Source: Thermodesulfobacteriaceae bacterium (GTDB lineage Bacteria > Desulfobacterota > Thermodesulfobacteria > Thermodesulfobacteriales > Thermodesulfobacteriaceae). Taken from it: DNA of 14,003 nucleotides. The translations under genes were made by a program, and so were the position numbers. The DNA is taken from the NCBI GenBank assembly GCA_015494725.1, contig WGAR01000141.1, forward strand, positions 1-14,003, in the 5' to 3' direction. Every line of letters starts with the position of its first letter. The stretch's first letter is position 1. The notes under the pieces were generated by a model. That model did no database searches. It saw only the letters and a list, made by a program, of their open reading frames with translations, and was not told where the DNA came from. Positions 1 to 6,727 of this stretch are shown here, piece after piece.

Positions 1-624
1 CCGGTCCCCCTTCCTCCGGCTAAGGTTCCGCGCCCGGATCTGATTCTCATCTCCCATGCCCATCTGGATCACCTGGATCGTTCGGCCTTAAGGCATCTGG
101 CTGCGGATTCCCGGGTGGTGGCCGGCATCGGAACCGGAAAGTATCTTTCTGGATACCGGTTGGTGGAGCTGGACTGGCTGGAAGAGGTCCGGATAGGGGG
201 AATCCTGATCCGGGCTCTTCCGGTACAACACTGGTCCCAGAGGGGGCTTCTGGATCATAATCGCAGTCTCTGGGTGGCCTACCTGGTGGAGATAGACGGC
301 CTGCGGCTCTTTTTCGGGGGAGATACCGGTTACTTTCCGGGGTTTCGCGAGATCGGAGCGGAGTTCGGCCCTTTTGACCTGGCCTTTCTGCCCTGCGGGG
401 CCTATGAACCCCGGGACCTCATGGCCCCCTTTCACCTGAATCCCGAGGAGGCCGTACAGGCGGCCCTGGACCTAAGGGCCCGGGAGGCCGTTCCCATCCA
501 CTGGGGAGCCTATTCCCTGGGGGATGAAGCCCCGGAGGACCCTCCCCTGCGCTTCGCCCGGGAGGCCCGGAAACGGGGGCTTAAGGCCAAGGTCCTCTAT
601 CCGGGAGAAGGGTTCAGACTCTAG
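1..624 (+). CDS. MBL-fold metallo-hydrolase, NAPE-PLD/UlaG-like (5' truncated by window edge)
   Basis: The frame is open from base 1, so the start lies left of the window; 207 residues are visible. Counting from the first visible codon, the metallo-beta-lactamase signature HAHLDH is at residues 19-24 (H19, H21, D23, H24). It is followed by H77 in VQHWSQRG, D108 in FFGGDTGY, H145 in APFHLNPEEA and H167 in PIHWGAYSL. These fit a di-metal site, and the HWSxRG, GDTGY, GAYEPR and HWGxxxL strings are typical of the NAPE-PLD/L-ascorbate-6-phosphate lactonase branch (COG2220), whose members cleave phosphodiesters, lactones or other small substrates. The substrate here cannot be read from the sequence. 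The protein looks cytosolic over the visible part. The GTG at 115 must not be taken as the start, because the metal motif lies before it. Its TAG stop overlaps the stop of the convergent RNase G gene in the palindrome CTAG. Confidence 0.88.
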   Translation, partial: PVPLPPAKVPRPDLILISHAHLDHLDRSALRHLAADSRVVAGIGTGKYLSGYRLVELDWLEEVRIGGILIRALPVQHWSQRGLLDHNRSLWVAYLVEIDGLRLFFGGDTGYFPGFREIGAEFGPFDLAFLPCGAYEPRDLMAPFHLNPEEAVQAALDLRAREAVPIHWGAYSLGDEAPEDPPLRFAREARKRGLKAKVLYPGEGFRL

Positions 625-2096
625 GAGTGATTGCGGATGAAGAATTTGTATTCCCAGAGGGCCAGATCGTTATTCGGGGAAGCCACCAGCTGAAACCCGT
701 AAGCGGCCTCGATTTCCCCCAGAAAATCCATTTCTTCGGCCAGAAATTCGGCTATTTCGGGATGAAGACGTATTTCCACCACCTTGTTGCGGAGATGGGG
801 GCCCATGCGTTCCAGGCGACGAAATATTTCGTAACAGATGGTGCGGCGGCTCTTGAGACGACCCTCCCCTCCGCAACAGGGACAGGTCTCCTGGAAGACC
901 TCGTAGAGCGATTCCCGGCGGCGTTCCCGGGTCATCTCCAGGAGTCCAAAGTCCGAGATGGGTTTCACCGCGGTCTTGGCCCGGTCCCGCCGCAGGGCCT
1001 CCTTAAGGGTCTGATAGACCTCCTCACGATGCCCGGGATCTTCCATGTCGATGAAGTCGATAACGATGAGCCCACCGATGTTGCGCAGCCGTAACTGATA
1101 GGCGATCTCTCTTGCGGCTTCCAGGTTAGTCCGAAAGACCGTTTCCTCCAGATCGCGTTTGCCCACATAGCGTCCGGTGTTGACATCTATGGCCGTGAAG
1201 GCCTCACAGGGTTCGATGACGATGAACCCCCCGGATTTCAGCCATACCCGGGGAGAAAGAAGTCGGCGGGGGTCCACCTCCAGCCCGTAGGTCTCGAAGA
1301 GATCCCTGGGACCTTCATGAAGACGTACACAGCCCTTAAGATGCGGTGCGGCCCGGGAGAGAAATTCCAGGATCTTTTCGTATTCCCGGCGATCATCGAT
1401 CACCACCGAGGAGACCTCCCGGGTGAGGAGATCCCGCACCGCCCGCAGACTGGCTTCGGGTTCCTCATACACCAGCGCCGGAGCCCGGACCTTTTCCGCC
1501 CGAGCGGAAATTTCCTCCCAGAGGGAGAGAAGAAAATCCATTTCCGGTTTGATTTCCTCGGCCCGAGCCCCCTGGGCCGCGGTACGAACGATCCAGCCCG
1601 TTCCCGGAGGGCGATTTTCCTCTACGATCTTTTTCAAACGTTCCCGTTCCGTTTCCTCTTTGATCTTCCGGGAGATGCCGATATGGCTCATGTAGGGTAG
1701 ATAGACCAGATAATGCCCGGGGAGGGTGATGTTGGTGGAAAGCCGGGCTCCCTTGGATCCCACCGGTTCCTTGATCACCTGAACCAGGATCTCCTGCCCT
1801 TCGCGCAAGACCTCGCAGAGCGCCCGGGCCGGGGAGAGATCGTTCTCGGAGAAGAGTTCCTCCCCCTCCAGGATGGGCAGAAAGTCGCCCCCGTAGAGGA
1901 AGGCCGTTCGGGAAAGCCCCACTTCCACGAAAGCCGCTTTCATCCCCGGAAGCACCCGTACCACCCGCCCCTTGTAGATATTTCCCACCACCCCGCGTTC
2001 CTTGGGGCGTTCCACATAGAATTCCACCAGCTGTCCCTCTTCCACCAGGGCCACCCTGGTTTCGTAGGGGGCGTAGTTGATGAGAAGCTCGGCCAA
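621..2096 (-). CDS. rng: Ribonuclease G (Rne/Rng family)
   Basis: This 491-residue protein is almost exactly the size of E. coli RNase G and lacks the long C-terminal degradosome scaffold of RNase E. An S1 RNA-binding domain occupies about residues 35-110 (VGNIYKGRVVRVLPGMKAAF). The catalytic magnesium-binding aspartates sit in AIDVNTG (D304) and VIDFIDM (D347), and the zinc-link that joins subunits is the CPCCGG string (C405, C408); all are within one residue of RNase E numbering. Family members are single-strand endoribonucleases acting on 5'-monophosphorylated RNA in rRNA maturation and mRNA decay. The start is a TTG at 2096 with GGGAGGA four bases upstream; no ATG/GTG competes without cutting the conserved N-terminus (ELLINYAPYETRVAL). 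It is the last gene of the mscS-pnp-rng operon, 28 bp after the phosphorylase. Its stop overlaps that of the hydrolase gene convergent to it. RNase E-type naming is possible but less likely. Confidence 0.93.
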   Translation of the reverse strand: MAELLINYAPYETRVALVEEGQLVEFYVERPKERGVVGNIYKGRVVRVLPGMKAAFVEVGLSRTAFLYGGDFLPILEGEELFSENDLSPARALCEVLREGQEILVQVIKEPVGSKGARLSTNITLPGHYLVYLPYMSHIGISRKIKEETERERLKKIVEENRPPGTGWIVRTAAQGARAEEIKPEMDFLLSLWEEISARAEKVRAPALVYEEPEASLRAVRDLLTREVSSVVIDDRREYEKILEFLSRAAPHLKGCVRLHEGPRDLFETYGLEVDPRRLLSPRVWLKSGGFIVIEPCEAFTAIDVNTGRYVGKRDLEETVFRTNLEAAREIAYQLRLRNIGGLIVIDFIDMEDPGHREEVYQTLKEALRRDRAKTAVKPISDFGLLEMTRERRRESLYEVFQETCPCCGGEGRLKSRRTICYEIFRRLERMGPHLRNKVVEIRLHPEIAEFLAEEMDFLGEIEAAYGFQLVASPNNDLALWEYKFFIRNHS

Positions 2097-2124
2097 GAAT
2101 CCTCCCTGCGGAAAATTTTTGCTA

Positions 2125-2946
2125 TTACAGCTTTTCTATAAACCGCTCCATGAGCCGGGTCAAACGGGATTCGGCCTTTTGTGCCTGAGCGATAACTTCC
2201 TCCAGAAGGATGGGACGGAAATGATCCGGGTCGTTCACGTTGGCGATGACCGAAACCCCCAGGACCTCCATGCCCGCATGTACCGCCACGATGACCTCCG
2301 GCACGGTGGACATGCCCACGGCATCGGCCCCTATGAGACGTAAGAACCGGGTTTCCGCCGGGGTCTCCAGGCTGGGACCGGGCACCGCCACATAGACCCC
2401 CTCCCGGATGGTTTCCCCGAGTTCGCGGGCCGTTTCCCGGAAGAGGTGCCGCAGTCTCGCGCTGTAAGCCCGGGAGAGATCCGGAAATCTGGGGCCCCAG
2501 TCCTCCCGATTGGGCCCCCGAAGCGGGTTTTCCGGGATCAGATTGATGTGATCCCGGATGAGCATGAGATCCCCGGGACGAAAATCCAGGTTAAGCCCCC
2601 CGGCGGCGTTGGAGACCACCAGGATACGGGCTCCCAGGAGACTCATTACCCGCAGGGGGAGGGTGATCTCCCGGGTGGAATATCCCTCGTAGTAGTGAAA
2701 ACGTCCCCGAAAGGCCGCCACCCGTTTCCCGGAGAGGGTGCCCACCACCAGCTCCCCGGCGTGACTTTCCACCGTGGAGACCGGAAAATGGGGAATCTCC
2801 GGATAGGGGATGGTGGTAAGGGCCTGGATCCTGCCCCCTATCCCAGAAAGGCCGGTGCCCAGAACGATGAGGATCTCCGGGGTAAAAGGAAGTCGCCGGG
2901 CCAGGTAGGCGCGGGCTTCCTCCACCCGGGTGAAATAATCCTTCAT
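2125..2946 (-). CDS. Purine nucleoside phosphorylase, trimeric 6-oxopurine type
   Basis: At 273 residues this has the usual length of the PNP/MTAP family, which splits purine nucleosides with phosphate into base and (deoxy)ribose-1-phosphate in the cytosol. Visible landmarks are the phosphate loop VLGTGLSGI (28-36), SHAGELVVG with H62, GRFHYYEGY (81-89) with H84 and Y86, SNAAGG (112-117), and GPSLETPAE (190-198) with E194, followed by GADAVGMSTVPE (206-217). The base-contacting position is Asn (N236 in SVIANVND), as in inosine/guanosine phosphorylases; methylthioadenosine phosphorylases have Asp there. This favours a 6-oxopurine substrate, though family members in thermophiles can be broad. 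The ATG at 2946 overlaps the TGA of the upstream mscS gene as ATGA, and a strong SD (GGAGGTGA) lies inside the end of mscS, so translational coupling is likely. Lying beside RNase G, it could recycle nucleosides from RNA decay; that link is inference. Confidence 0.92.
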   Translation of the reverse strand: MKDYFTRVEEARAYLARRLPFTPEILIVLGTGLSGIGGRIQALTTIPYPEIPHFPVSTVESHAGELVVGTLSGKRVAAFRGRFHYYEGYSTREITLPLRVMSLLGARILVVSNAAGGLNLDFRPGDLMLIRDHINLIPENPLRGPNREDWGPRFPDLSRAYSARLRHLFRETARELGETIREGVYVAVPGPSLETPAETRFLRLIGADAVGMSTVPEVIVAVHAGMEVLGVSVIANVNDPDHFRPILLEEVIAQAQKAESRLTRLMERFIEKL

Positions 2947-3842
2947 GCCTCACCTCCAGAAAGGGTCCTTAGCGTCCGGGCTGCATCCGGAGAGATACTG
3001 CGCAGATGAAGATCGCGCTGGGGAAAGGGAATTTCGATTCCGGCTTCCTGCAGGGCCTGATACAGGGCATAATAATAGTCGCTTTTGATGCCGCTTATGG
3101 CCCTCTGAACCTTGGACTGCCGAATCCATACCACCAGGGAGAAGTTGAGACTGCTGTCCCCGAACCCATCGAACCAGACCCGGATGGGATGATCCGGATC
3201 CTCCTCGGTGAGGGGAATCCGGCGGGCCACACGGGTGGCTACCTCCTCCACCTTCCGGGGATCGCTTCCGTAAGCCACTCCGAAGGGGATGCGCAGACGG
3301 CGCCAGTCGTCCTCATAGGTCCAGGTGGAGATGCGCTTGGCGATGAATTCGGAATTGGGCACGATGAGGTCCTGCCCGTCGAAGGTGCGAATTATGGTGG
3401 CCCGCATGGAGATCTTTTTTACTACTCCCATGGTCCCGTCCTCGAATTCCACCAGATCGCCTATTCTCAGGCTCCCCTCGGTAAGGAGGATGATTCCGGC
3501 AATGAAATTGCTGGTGATGGACTGAAGTCCGAAACCTATCCCCACTCCCAGGGCTCCCAGGAGGATCCCCACCTGGGTGAGGTTGATACCGGCACTGGAA
3601 AGGGCCACCAGGACCAGGATCAGGGCCAGCAGATAATAGGCCAGGGTGGTGAGCGAGGCGGCGAAGTTGGGCTGAAGGTGTATCCTCCGTACCAGAAAAC
3701 CCTCCATCCTTCGGCGCAGGAAGCGCAACCCCATCAGCCCCAGAACCAGGACCAGCAGAAACTTAAGGATCCCGAGCAGGGAAAGGGATACCGACCCTAT
3801 GCGCCAGAAAGGATAGGTGAGGATCCTTTGCAAGAGTTCCAT
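2943..3842 (-). CDS. MscS-family mechanosensitive channel
   Basis: The 299-residue protein has the domain order of a small-conductance mechanosensitive channel, which opens under membrane tension to release osmolytes after hypo-osmotic shock. Hydrophobic segments lie at about residues 18-42 and 65-88. They are followed by the pore-lining TM3 with its Gly/Ala pattern (GALGVGIGFGLQSITSNF, from about 95). The beta domain follows (LRIGDLVEFED, then GVVKKISMRATIIRTFDG and the family motif VPNSEF), and the chain ends with the usual IPFPQRDLHLR. Length and topology are close to E. coli MscS (286 residues), with no extra N-terminal helices of the MscK/MscM kind. It is first in a leftward operon with a purine nucleoside phosphorylase and RNase G, starting at an ATG with a modest AGGA SD. 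Its TGA is shared with the next start (ATGA). The functional reason for this grouping is not evident. Confidence 0.92.
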   Translation of the reverse strand: MELLQRILTYPFWRIGSVSLSLLGILKFLLVLVLGLMGLRFLRRRMEGFLVRRIHLQPNFAASLTTLAYYLLALILVLVALSSAGINLTQVGILLGALGVGIGFGLQSITSNFIAGIILLTEGSLRIGDLVEFEDGTMGVVKKISMRATIIRTFDGQDLIVPNSEFIAKRISTWTYEDDWRRLRIPFGVAYGSDPRKVEEVATRVARRIPLTEEDPDHPIRVWFDGFGDSSLNFSLVVWIRQSKVQRAISGIKSDYYYALYQALQEAGIEIPFPQRDLHLRSISPDAARTLRTLSGGEA

Positions 3843-3892
3843 TTCGTCCTAATCTTAGCAAAAGCGATTTTCCGGGGAAAGGAGTACCAGGA
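3843..3892. promoter_or_regulatory. Divergent intergenic gap between the mscS and FAH operons
   Basis: This 50-bp gap must hold or adjoin the promoters of both flanking operons. The rightward gene has a clear SD (AAAGGAG, 3878-3884), eight bases before its ATG. The leftward gene has AGGA six bases before its ATG. A weak rightward promoter can be drawn, TTTGCA at 3827-3832 with TAATCT at 3850-3855 (17-bp spacing), but it matches the sigma-70 consensus only in part and its -35 lies inside mscS. I see no palindromic operator. Confidence 0.3.
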
Positions 3893-4648
3893 ATGAAGAT
3901 AGTGCGCTATCGCTGGCAAGAGCAGGAGGGTTGGGGACGCCTGGAGGGAGACCGCATTTTCTCTCTTCCCGGGGTACCGGGCACAAGCAACCTTCCCCCA
4001 GAGGGTCTGCCTCTCACCGAGGTGGTTCTTCTCCCTCCCACCACCCCTACCAAGATCGTGGCCGTGGGGCTTAATTATCGGGATCACGCCGAGGAACTGG
4101 GCATGGAGCTTCCCGCGGAGCCGCTCCTCTTTCTTAAACCTCCCTCGGCGGTAATCGGTCCGGAGGATCGGATCCTGCTTCCTCCGGGGGTGGGGAGGGT
4201 GGATTACGAGGCCGAACTCGCGGTGGTGATGGGGCGCCGGGCCAAGAACATATCCCCCCACGAGGTGCCCCGTTATCTTCTGGGCTACACCTGTTTTAAC
4301 GATGTTACCGCCCGGGATCTCCAGAAAAAAGACGGCCAGTGGACCCGGGCCAAGGGCTTTGATACCTTCGCCCCGGTGGGCCCCTGGATCGAAACCGATC
4401 TCGATCCCTCCGATCTCCGCATCCGGGCTTATCTCAACGGCCAGATGGTCCAGGACTCCTCCACCCGAAACCTGGTCTTTCCGGTCTTCGAACTGGTGAG
4501 TTTCATCTCCCGGATCATGACCCTCAATCCCGGGGACATCATCGCTACGGGTACTCCCCCCGGGGTGGGGCCTCTGGCCCCGGGGGATGTGATCGAGATC
4601 GAGGTGGAGGGAGTGGGACGCCTGGTGAATTTTGTGGAAGGGGATTAA
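3893..4648 (+). CDS. Fumarylacetoacetate hydrolase (FAH) family protein, acylpyruvase-like
   Basis: This 251-residue cytosolic enzyme has the FAH fold. The N-terminal subdomain spans roughly residues 1-50. The catalytic core starts at VGLNYRDHAEE (58-68), where H65 and E68 match the conserved acid-base pair. The metal ligands are E106 and E108 in YEAEL and D137 in FNDVTARD; the substrate loop contains K154, G155 and D157 (KGFDTFAPVGPW). The tail GDIIATGTPPGVGPL is a family hallmark. Size and motifs match the short bacterial FAHD1/YcgM-like group, which cleaves acylpyruvates, decarboxylates oxaloacetate, or isomerises/hydrates dienoates in aromatic acid breakdown. No other aromatic-degradation gene is nearby, so a housekeeping acylpyruvase or oxaloacetate decarboxylase role is the more economical reading, but that is inference. 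It is first in the rightward operon and its TAA lies 10 bp before the next ATG. Confidence 0.88.
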   Translation: MKIVRYRWQEQEGWGRLEGDRIFSLPGVPGTSNLPPEGLPLTEVVLLPPTTPTKIVAVGLNYRDHAEELGMELPAEPLLFLKPPSAVIGPEDRILLPPGVGRVDYEAELAVVMGRRAKNISPHEVPRYLLGYTCFNDVTARDLQKKDGQWTRAKGFDTFAPVGPWIETDLDPSDLRIRAYLNGQMVQDSSTRNLVFPVFELVSFISRIMTLNPGDIIATGTPPGVGPLAPGDVIEIEVEGVGRLVNFVEGD

Positions 4649-4658
4649 ATTAAGTTTC

Positions 4659-5204
4659 ATGGCGCTTCCTGCGGAAAAGCTTCCCCGATATACCTTTCGG
4701 GATTACCTCTCCTGGGAGGGGCGCTGGGAACTTATCCAAGGCGTGCCCTACGCCATGACCCCTCTCCCCTCCTTCAGGCATCAGATTATAAGCGGGCGCA
4801 TTCACGTGGAACTCACCCGAGCCCTTAAGGATTGTTCCCTCTGCGTACCCCTGCTTCCGGTGGACTGGAAGGTCGATGAATATACGGTCCTTCAGCCGGA
4901 CAACCTGGTCTTTTGTGGAGAGCTTCCTCCCGAACCCCCTCTTACTGAACCCCCGGTCCTTATCTTTGAGGTCCTTTCCCCGGGAACCGAGGCCAAGGAT
5001 CGAGGTCTTAAGTTCGGGATCTATGAAAGGGCCGGGGTGAAGTATCTGGTCTTGGTGGATCCGGTGAAGGAAGAGGCCGAAATCTATACGCTCTCCCGCG
5101 GCCATTACGAGCTCTTCCGCAGGGTCCAAAAGGAAAAGGTGGGTTTTGATCTATCTTCTTGCCGTATAGAAATAGATTTCGGAAGGATTTTTACAGGGGG
5201 TTAG
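4659..5204 (+). CDS. Uma2-family (DUF820) PD-(D/E)XK nuclease-like protein
   Basis: From the ATG at 4659 the protein has 181 residues, typical for Uma2 proteins. The N-terminus YTFRDYL...GRWELIQGVPYAM is the standard opening of this family. The putative nuclease core follows: an Asp in VLQPDNLV, a Glu in IFEVLSPGTEAKDRG, then KFGIYERAGVKYLVLVDP, where the Lys/Tyr positions complete a PD-(D/E)XK-like site. Uma2 proteins are widespread, often multi-copy in cyanobacteria and other phyla, and their biological role is unsettled; nuclease activity is predicted from the fold rather than established. A TTG at 4632 in the same frame, inside the FAH gene, would add nine residues with no better SD. I preferred the ATG because the added residues are not family-like. 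No SD sits at proper distance (GGAAGGGG ends about 15 bases away), so translation may depend on reinitiation after the FAH stop. Confidence 0.85.
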   Translation: MALPAEKLPRYTFRDYLSWEGRWELIQGVPYAMTPLPSFRHQIISGRIHVELTRALKDCSLCVPLLPVDWKVDEYTVLQPDNLVFCGELPPEPPLTEPPVLIFEVLSPGTEAKDRGLKFGIYERAGVKYLVLVDPVKEEAEIYTLSRGHYELFRRVQKEKVGFDLSSCRIEIDFGRIFTGG

Positions 5205-5207
5205 AGG

Positions 5208-5654
5208 ATGAAGGGCAAAGTGGTGGCCCTTTCGGTAAGCCGCGAGAAAGGGGTGCCCAAGGAGAATGTTCCGGAAGTACGAATTGTGGAGGGATACGGG
5301 GTGGAGGGTGATGCGCACGGAGGGGCCTGGCATCGTCAGGTAAGTTTTCTCGACACCCGGACCCTGGAATATATGCGGGATCTCCTGGGGCGGGAGGTCC
5401 GCCCCGGAGAGCTGGCCGAAAACGTTACCGTGGATCTGGATCTCTCCGGGGTCAGGGTGGGGGATCGGATCGCCGCCGGGGAGTGTCTTTTCGAGGTCAC
5501 CCAGATCGGCAAGAAATGCCATACCGGATGCGCCATCTTTCAGCGGGTAGGGCGCTGCGAGATGCGCAACCGGGGAGTCTTTGCCCGGGTCCTCCGGGGA
5601 GGAGTCTTACGGGTGGGGGATCCGGTAACCCTTCTGGAGGGAGATGGCCCATGA
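5208..5654 (+). CDS. MOSC-domain protein, small stand-alone type
   Basis: The protein is 148 residues and consists of a single MOSC domain, the beta-barrel sulfur-carrier/transfer domain found at the C-terminus of molybdenum cofactor sulfurases. Visible family features are VEGYGVEGDAHGG (28-39), the VSFLD strand, GELAENVTV (67-75), VRVGDRI (82-88), and the cysteine-rich core GKKCHTGCAIF through GVFARVLRGG (101-132), with C104, C108 and C117. Stand-alone MOSC proteins of this clostridial/deltaproteobacterial type often accompany or are fused to molybdopterin genes and are presumed to act on the cofactor's metal-sulfur chemistry. Here no Moco gene is visible. Instead the stop codon overlaps the start of the radical SAM gene (ATGA). 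The start at 5208 has a GGGGG SD seven bases upstream, three bases after the Uma2 stop. The exact substrate is unknown. Confidence 0.87.
   Translation: MKGKVVALSVSREKGVPKENVPEVRIVEGYGVEGDAHGGAWHRQVSFLDTRTLEYMRDLLGREVRPGELAENVTVDLDLSGVRVGDRIAAGECLFEVTQIGKKCHTGCAIFQRVGRCEMRNRGVFARVLRGGVLRVGDPVTLLEGDGP
5636..5642 (+). promoter_or_regulatory. Ribosome binding site that fixes the radical SAM start
   Basis: GGAGGGA lies eight bases before the ATG at 5651, inside the end of the MOSC gene. It supports this start over the long upstream extension. Confidence 0.65.
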
Positions 5655-6727
5655 GACCGGAATCGGCTTCCGCAGGCAAGGTCTTTGTACCCCGTTTGGT
5701 GGCCTGGGAACTTACCCGTTCCTGTAATCTGGATTGTGTTCACTGTCGGGCCGCGGCCTCCCGCGGGCCTTATGAGGGCGAACTCACTACCGAGGAGTGT
5801 TTGCGGATCCTTGGGGAGATCGCCGAGGTGGCTCGCCCCATCCTCATCCTTACCGGGGGCGAACCCCTGCTCCGGGAGGATCTTCTGGTGCTGGCGCGGA
5901 AGGCCCGGGAGCTGGGGATGCGTCCGGTGCTGGCCACCAACGGCACGCTTCTTACCCGCGAGCTGGCCCGGGAGCTCAAAGAGGCCGGGATCGCCCGGGC
6001 CAGTATCAGCCTGGACGGAGCCAGCCCGGAGGCCCACGACGGGTTTCGCAAGATGCCCGGGGCCTTTGAGGGGGCCCTGCGGGGTATCGAGATCCTCAAA
6101 GAAGCGGGCATTCCCTTCCAGATCAATACCACGGTCACGGCCCGAAACCTGGAGGAACTCCCCAAGGTGCATGAGCTGGCCAAACGATTGGGGGCCGTGG
6201 CTCATCATATCTTTCTCCTGGTTCCGGTGGGCCGGGGACGGGATCTGGCCGAAGAAAGTCTCCCTCCGGAGATCTACGAAAAGACCCTGCACTGGTTTTA
6301 CGAACAGAGGGAGACCGCCGGGTTGCATCTCAAGGCCACCTGCGCCCCCCATTATTACCGGATCCTGCGGGAACGGGCCCGGGCCGAGGGCAAATCCGTA
6401 ACCATGGAGACTTTCGGTCTGGATGCCGTGACCCGGGGGTGCCTGGCCGGAACCGGTTTCTGCTTCATTTCCCACACCGGAATCGTCCAGACCTGCGGGT
6501 ATCTGGAGATCGAGTGCGGCAACCTCCGTCGCCAGAGGTTCCCGGAAATATGGTGGAACTCCGAGGTCTTTCTGAACCTTCGGGATTTCAGCAAATACAA
6601 AGGTAAATGCGGAAGATGTGAATATCTGCGGGTTTGCGGAGGATGTCGAGCCCGGGCCTACGAAGCCACCGGCGATTATCTGGAAGCCGAGCCTCTCTGT
6701 ACCTATGAGCCCCGCAAACCGGTTTAA
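5651..6727 (+). CDS. ahbD: Radical SAM heme synthase, AhbD-like (iron-coproporphyrin III decarboxylase)
   Basis: This 358-residue enzyme carries the radical SAM cluster motif SCNLDCVHC (C25, C29, C32), the SAM-binding TGGEP (68-72), and a SPASM-like C-terminus with eight cysteines: C264, C271, C282, C289, C320, C323, C329 and C332, plus C350. The strings KATCAPHYYRI, GCLAGTGFCFISHTG, CGYLEIECGN and VCGGCRARAYEATGDYL are those of the AhbC/AhbD/NirJ group. The FISHTG...QTCGYLE part is closest, from memory, to AhbD. AhbD turns iron-coproporphyrin III into heme b by oxidative decarboxylation of two propionates in the siroheme-dependent pathway of sulfate reducers and methanogens. AhbC (didecarboxysiroheme deacetylase) is the main alternative. 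I set the start at the ATG at 5651: the SD GGAGGGA lies eight bases upstream and the start overlaps the MOSC stop as ATGA. An upstream in-frame ATG at 5483 would add 56 Gly/Pro/Arg-rich residues lying wholly inside the MOSC gene. The TAA overlaps the stop of the convergent gene. Confidence 0.8.
   Translation: MRPESASAGKVFVPRLVAWELTRSCNLDCVHCRAAASRGPYEGELTTEECLRILGEIAEVARPILILTGGEPLLREDLLVLARKARELGMRPVLATNGTLLTRELARELKEAGIARASISLDGASPEAHDGFRKMPGAFEGALRGIEILKEAGIPFQINTTVTARNLEELPKVHELAKRLGAVAHHIFLLVPVGRGRDLAEESLPPEIYEKTLHWFYEQRETAGLHLKATCAPHYYRILRERARAEGKSVTMETFGLDAVTRGCLAGTGFCFISHTGIVQTCGYLEIECGNLRRQRFPEIWWNSEVFLNLRDFSKYKGKCGRCEYLRVCGGCRARAYEATGDYLEAEPLCTYEPRKPV

Noticed and set aside
115..624. 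Hydrolase starting at the GTG at 115
   Set aside because: The HAHLDH metal motif at bases 55-72 is in the same open frame upstream, so the gene is cut by the window edge rather than starting here.
3797..4660. 287-codon minus-strand frame over the FAH gene and the divergent gap
   Set aside because: It is antisense to FAH motifs, His/Gly/Pro rich, and runs through the start region of mscS.
5483..5650. N-terminal extension of the radical SAM protein
   Set aside because: The 56 extra residues are out-of-frame MOSC coding sequence; a good SD and the ATGA overlap support the start at 5651.
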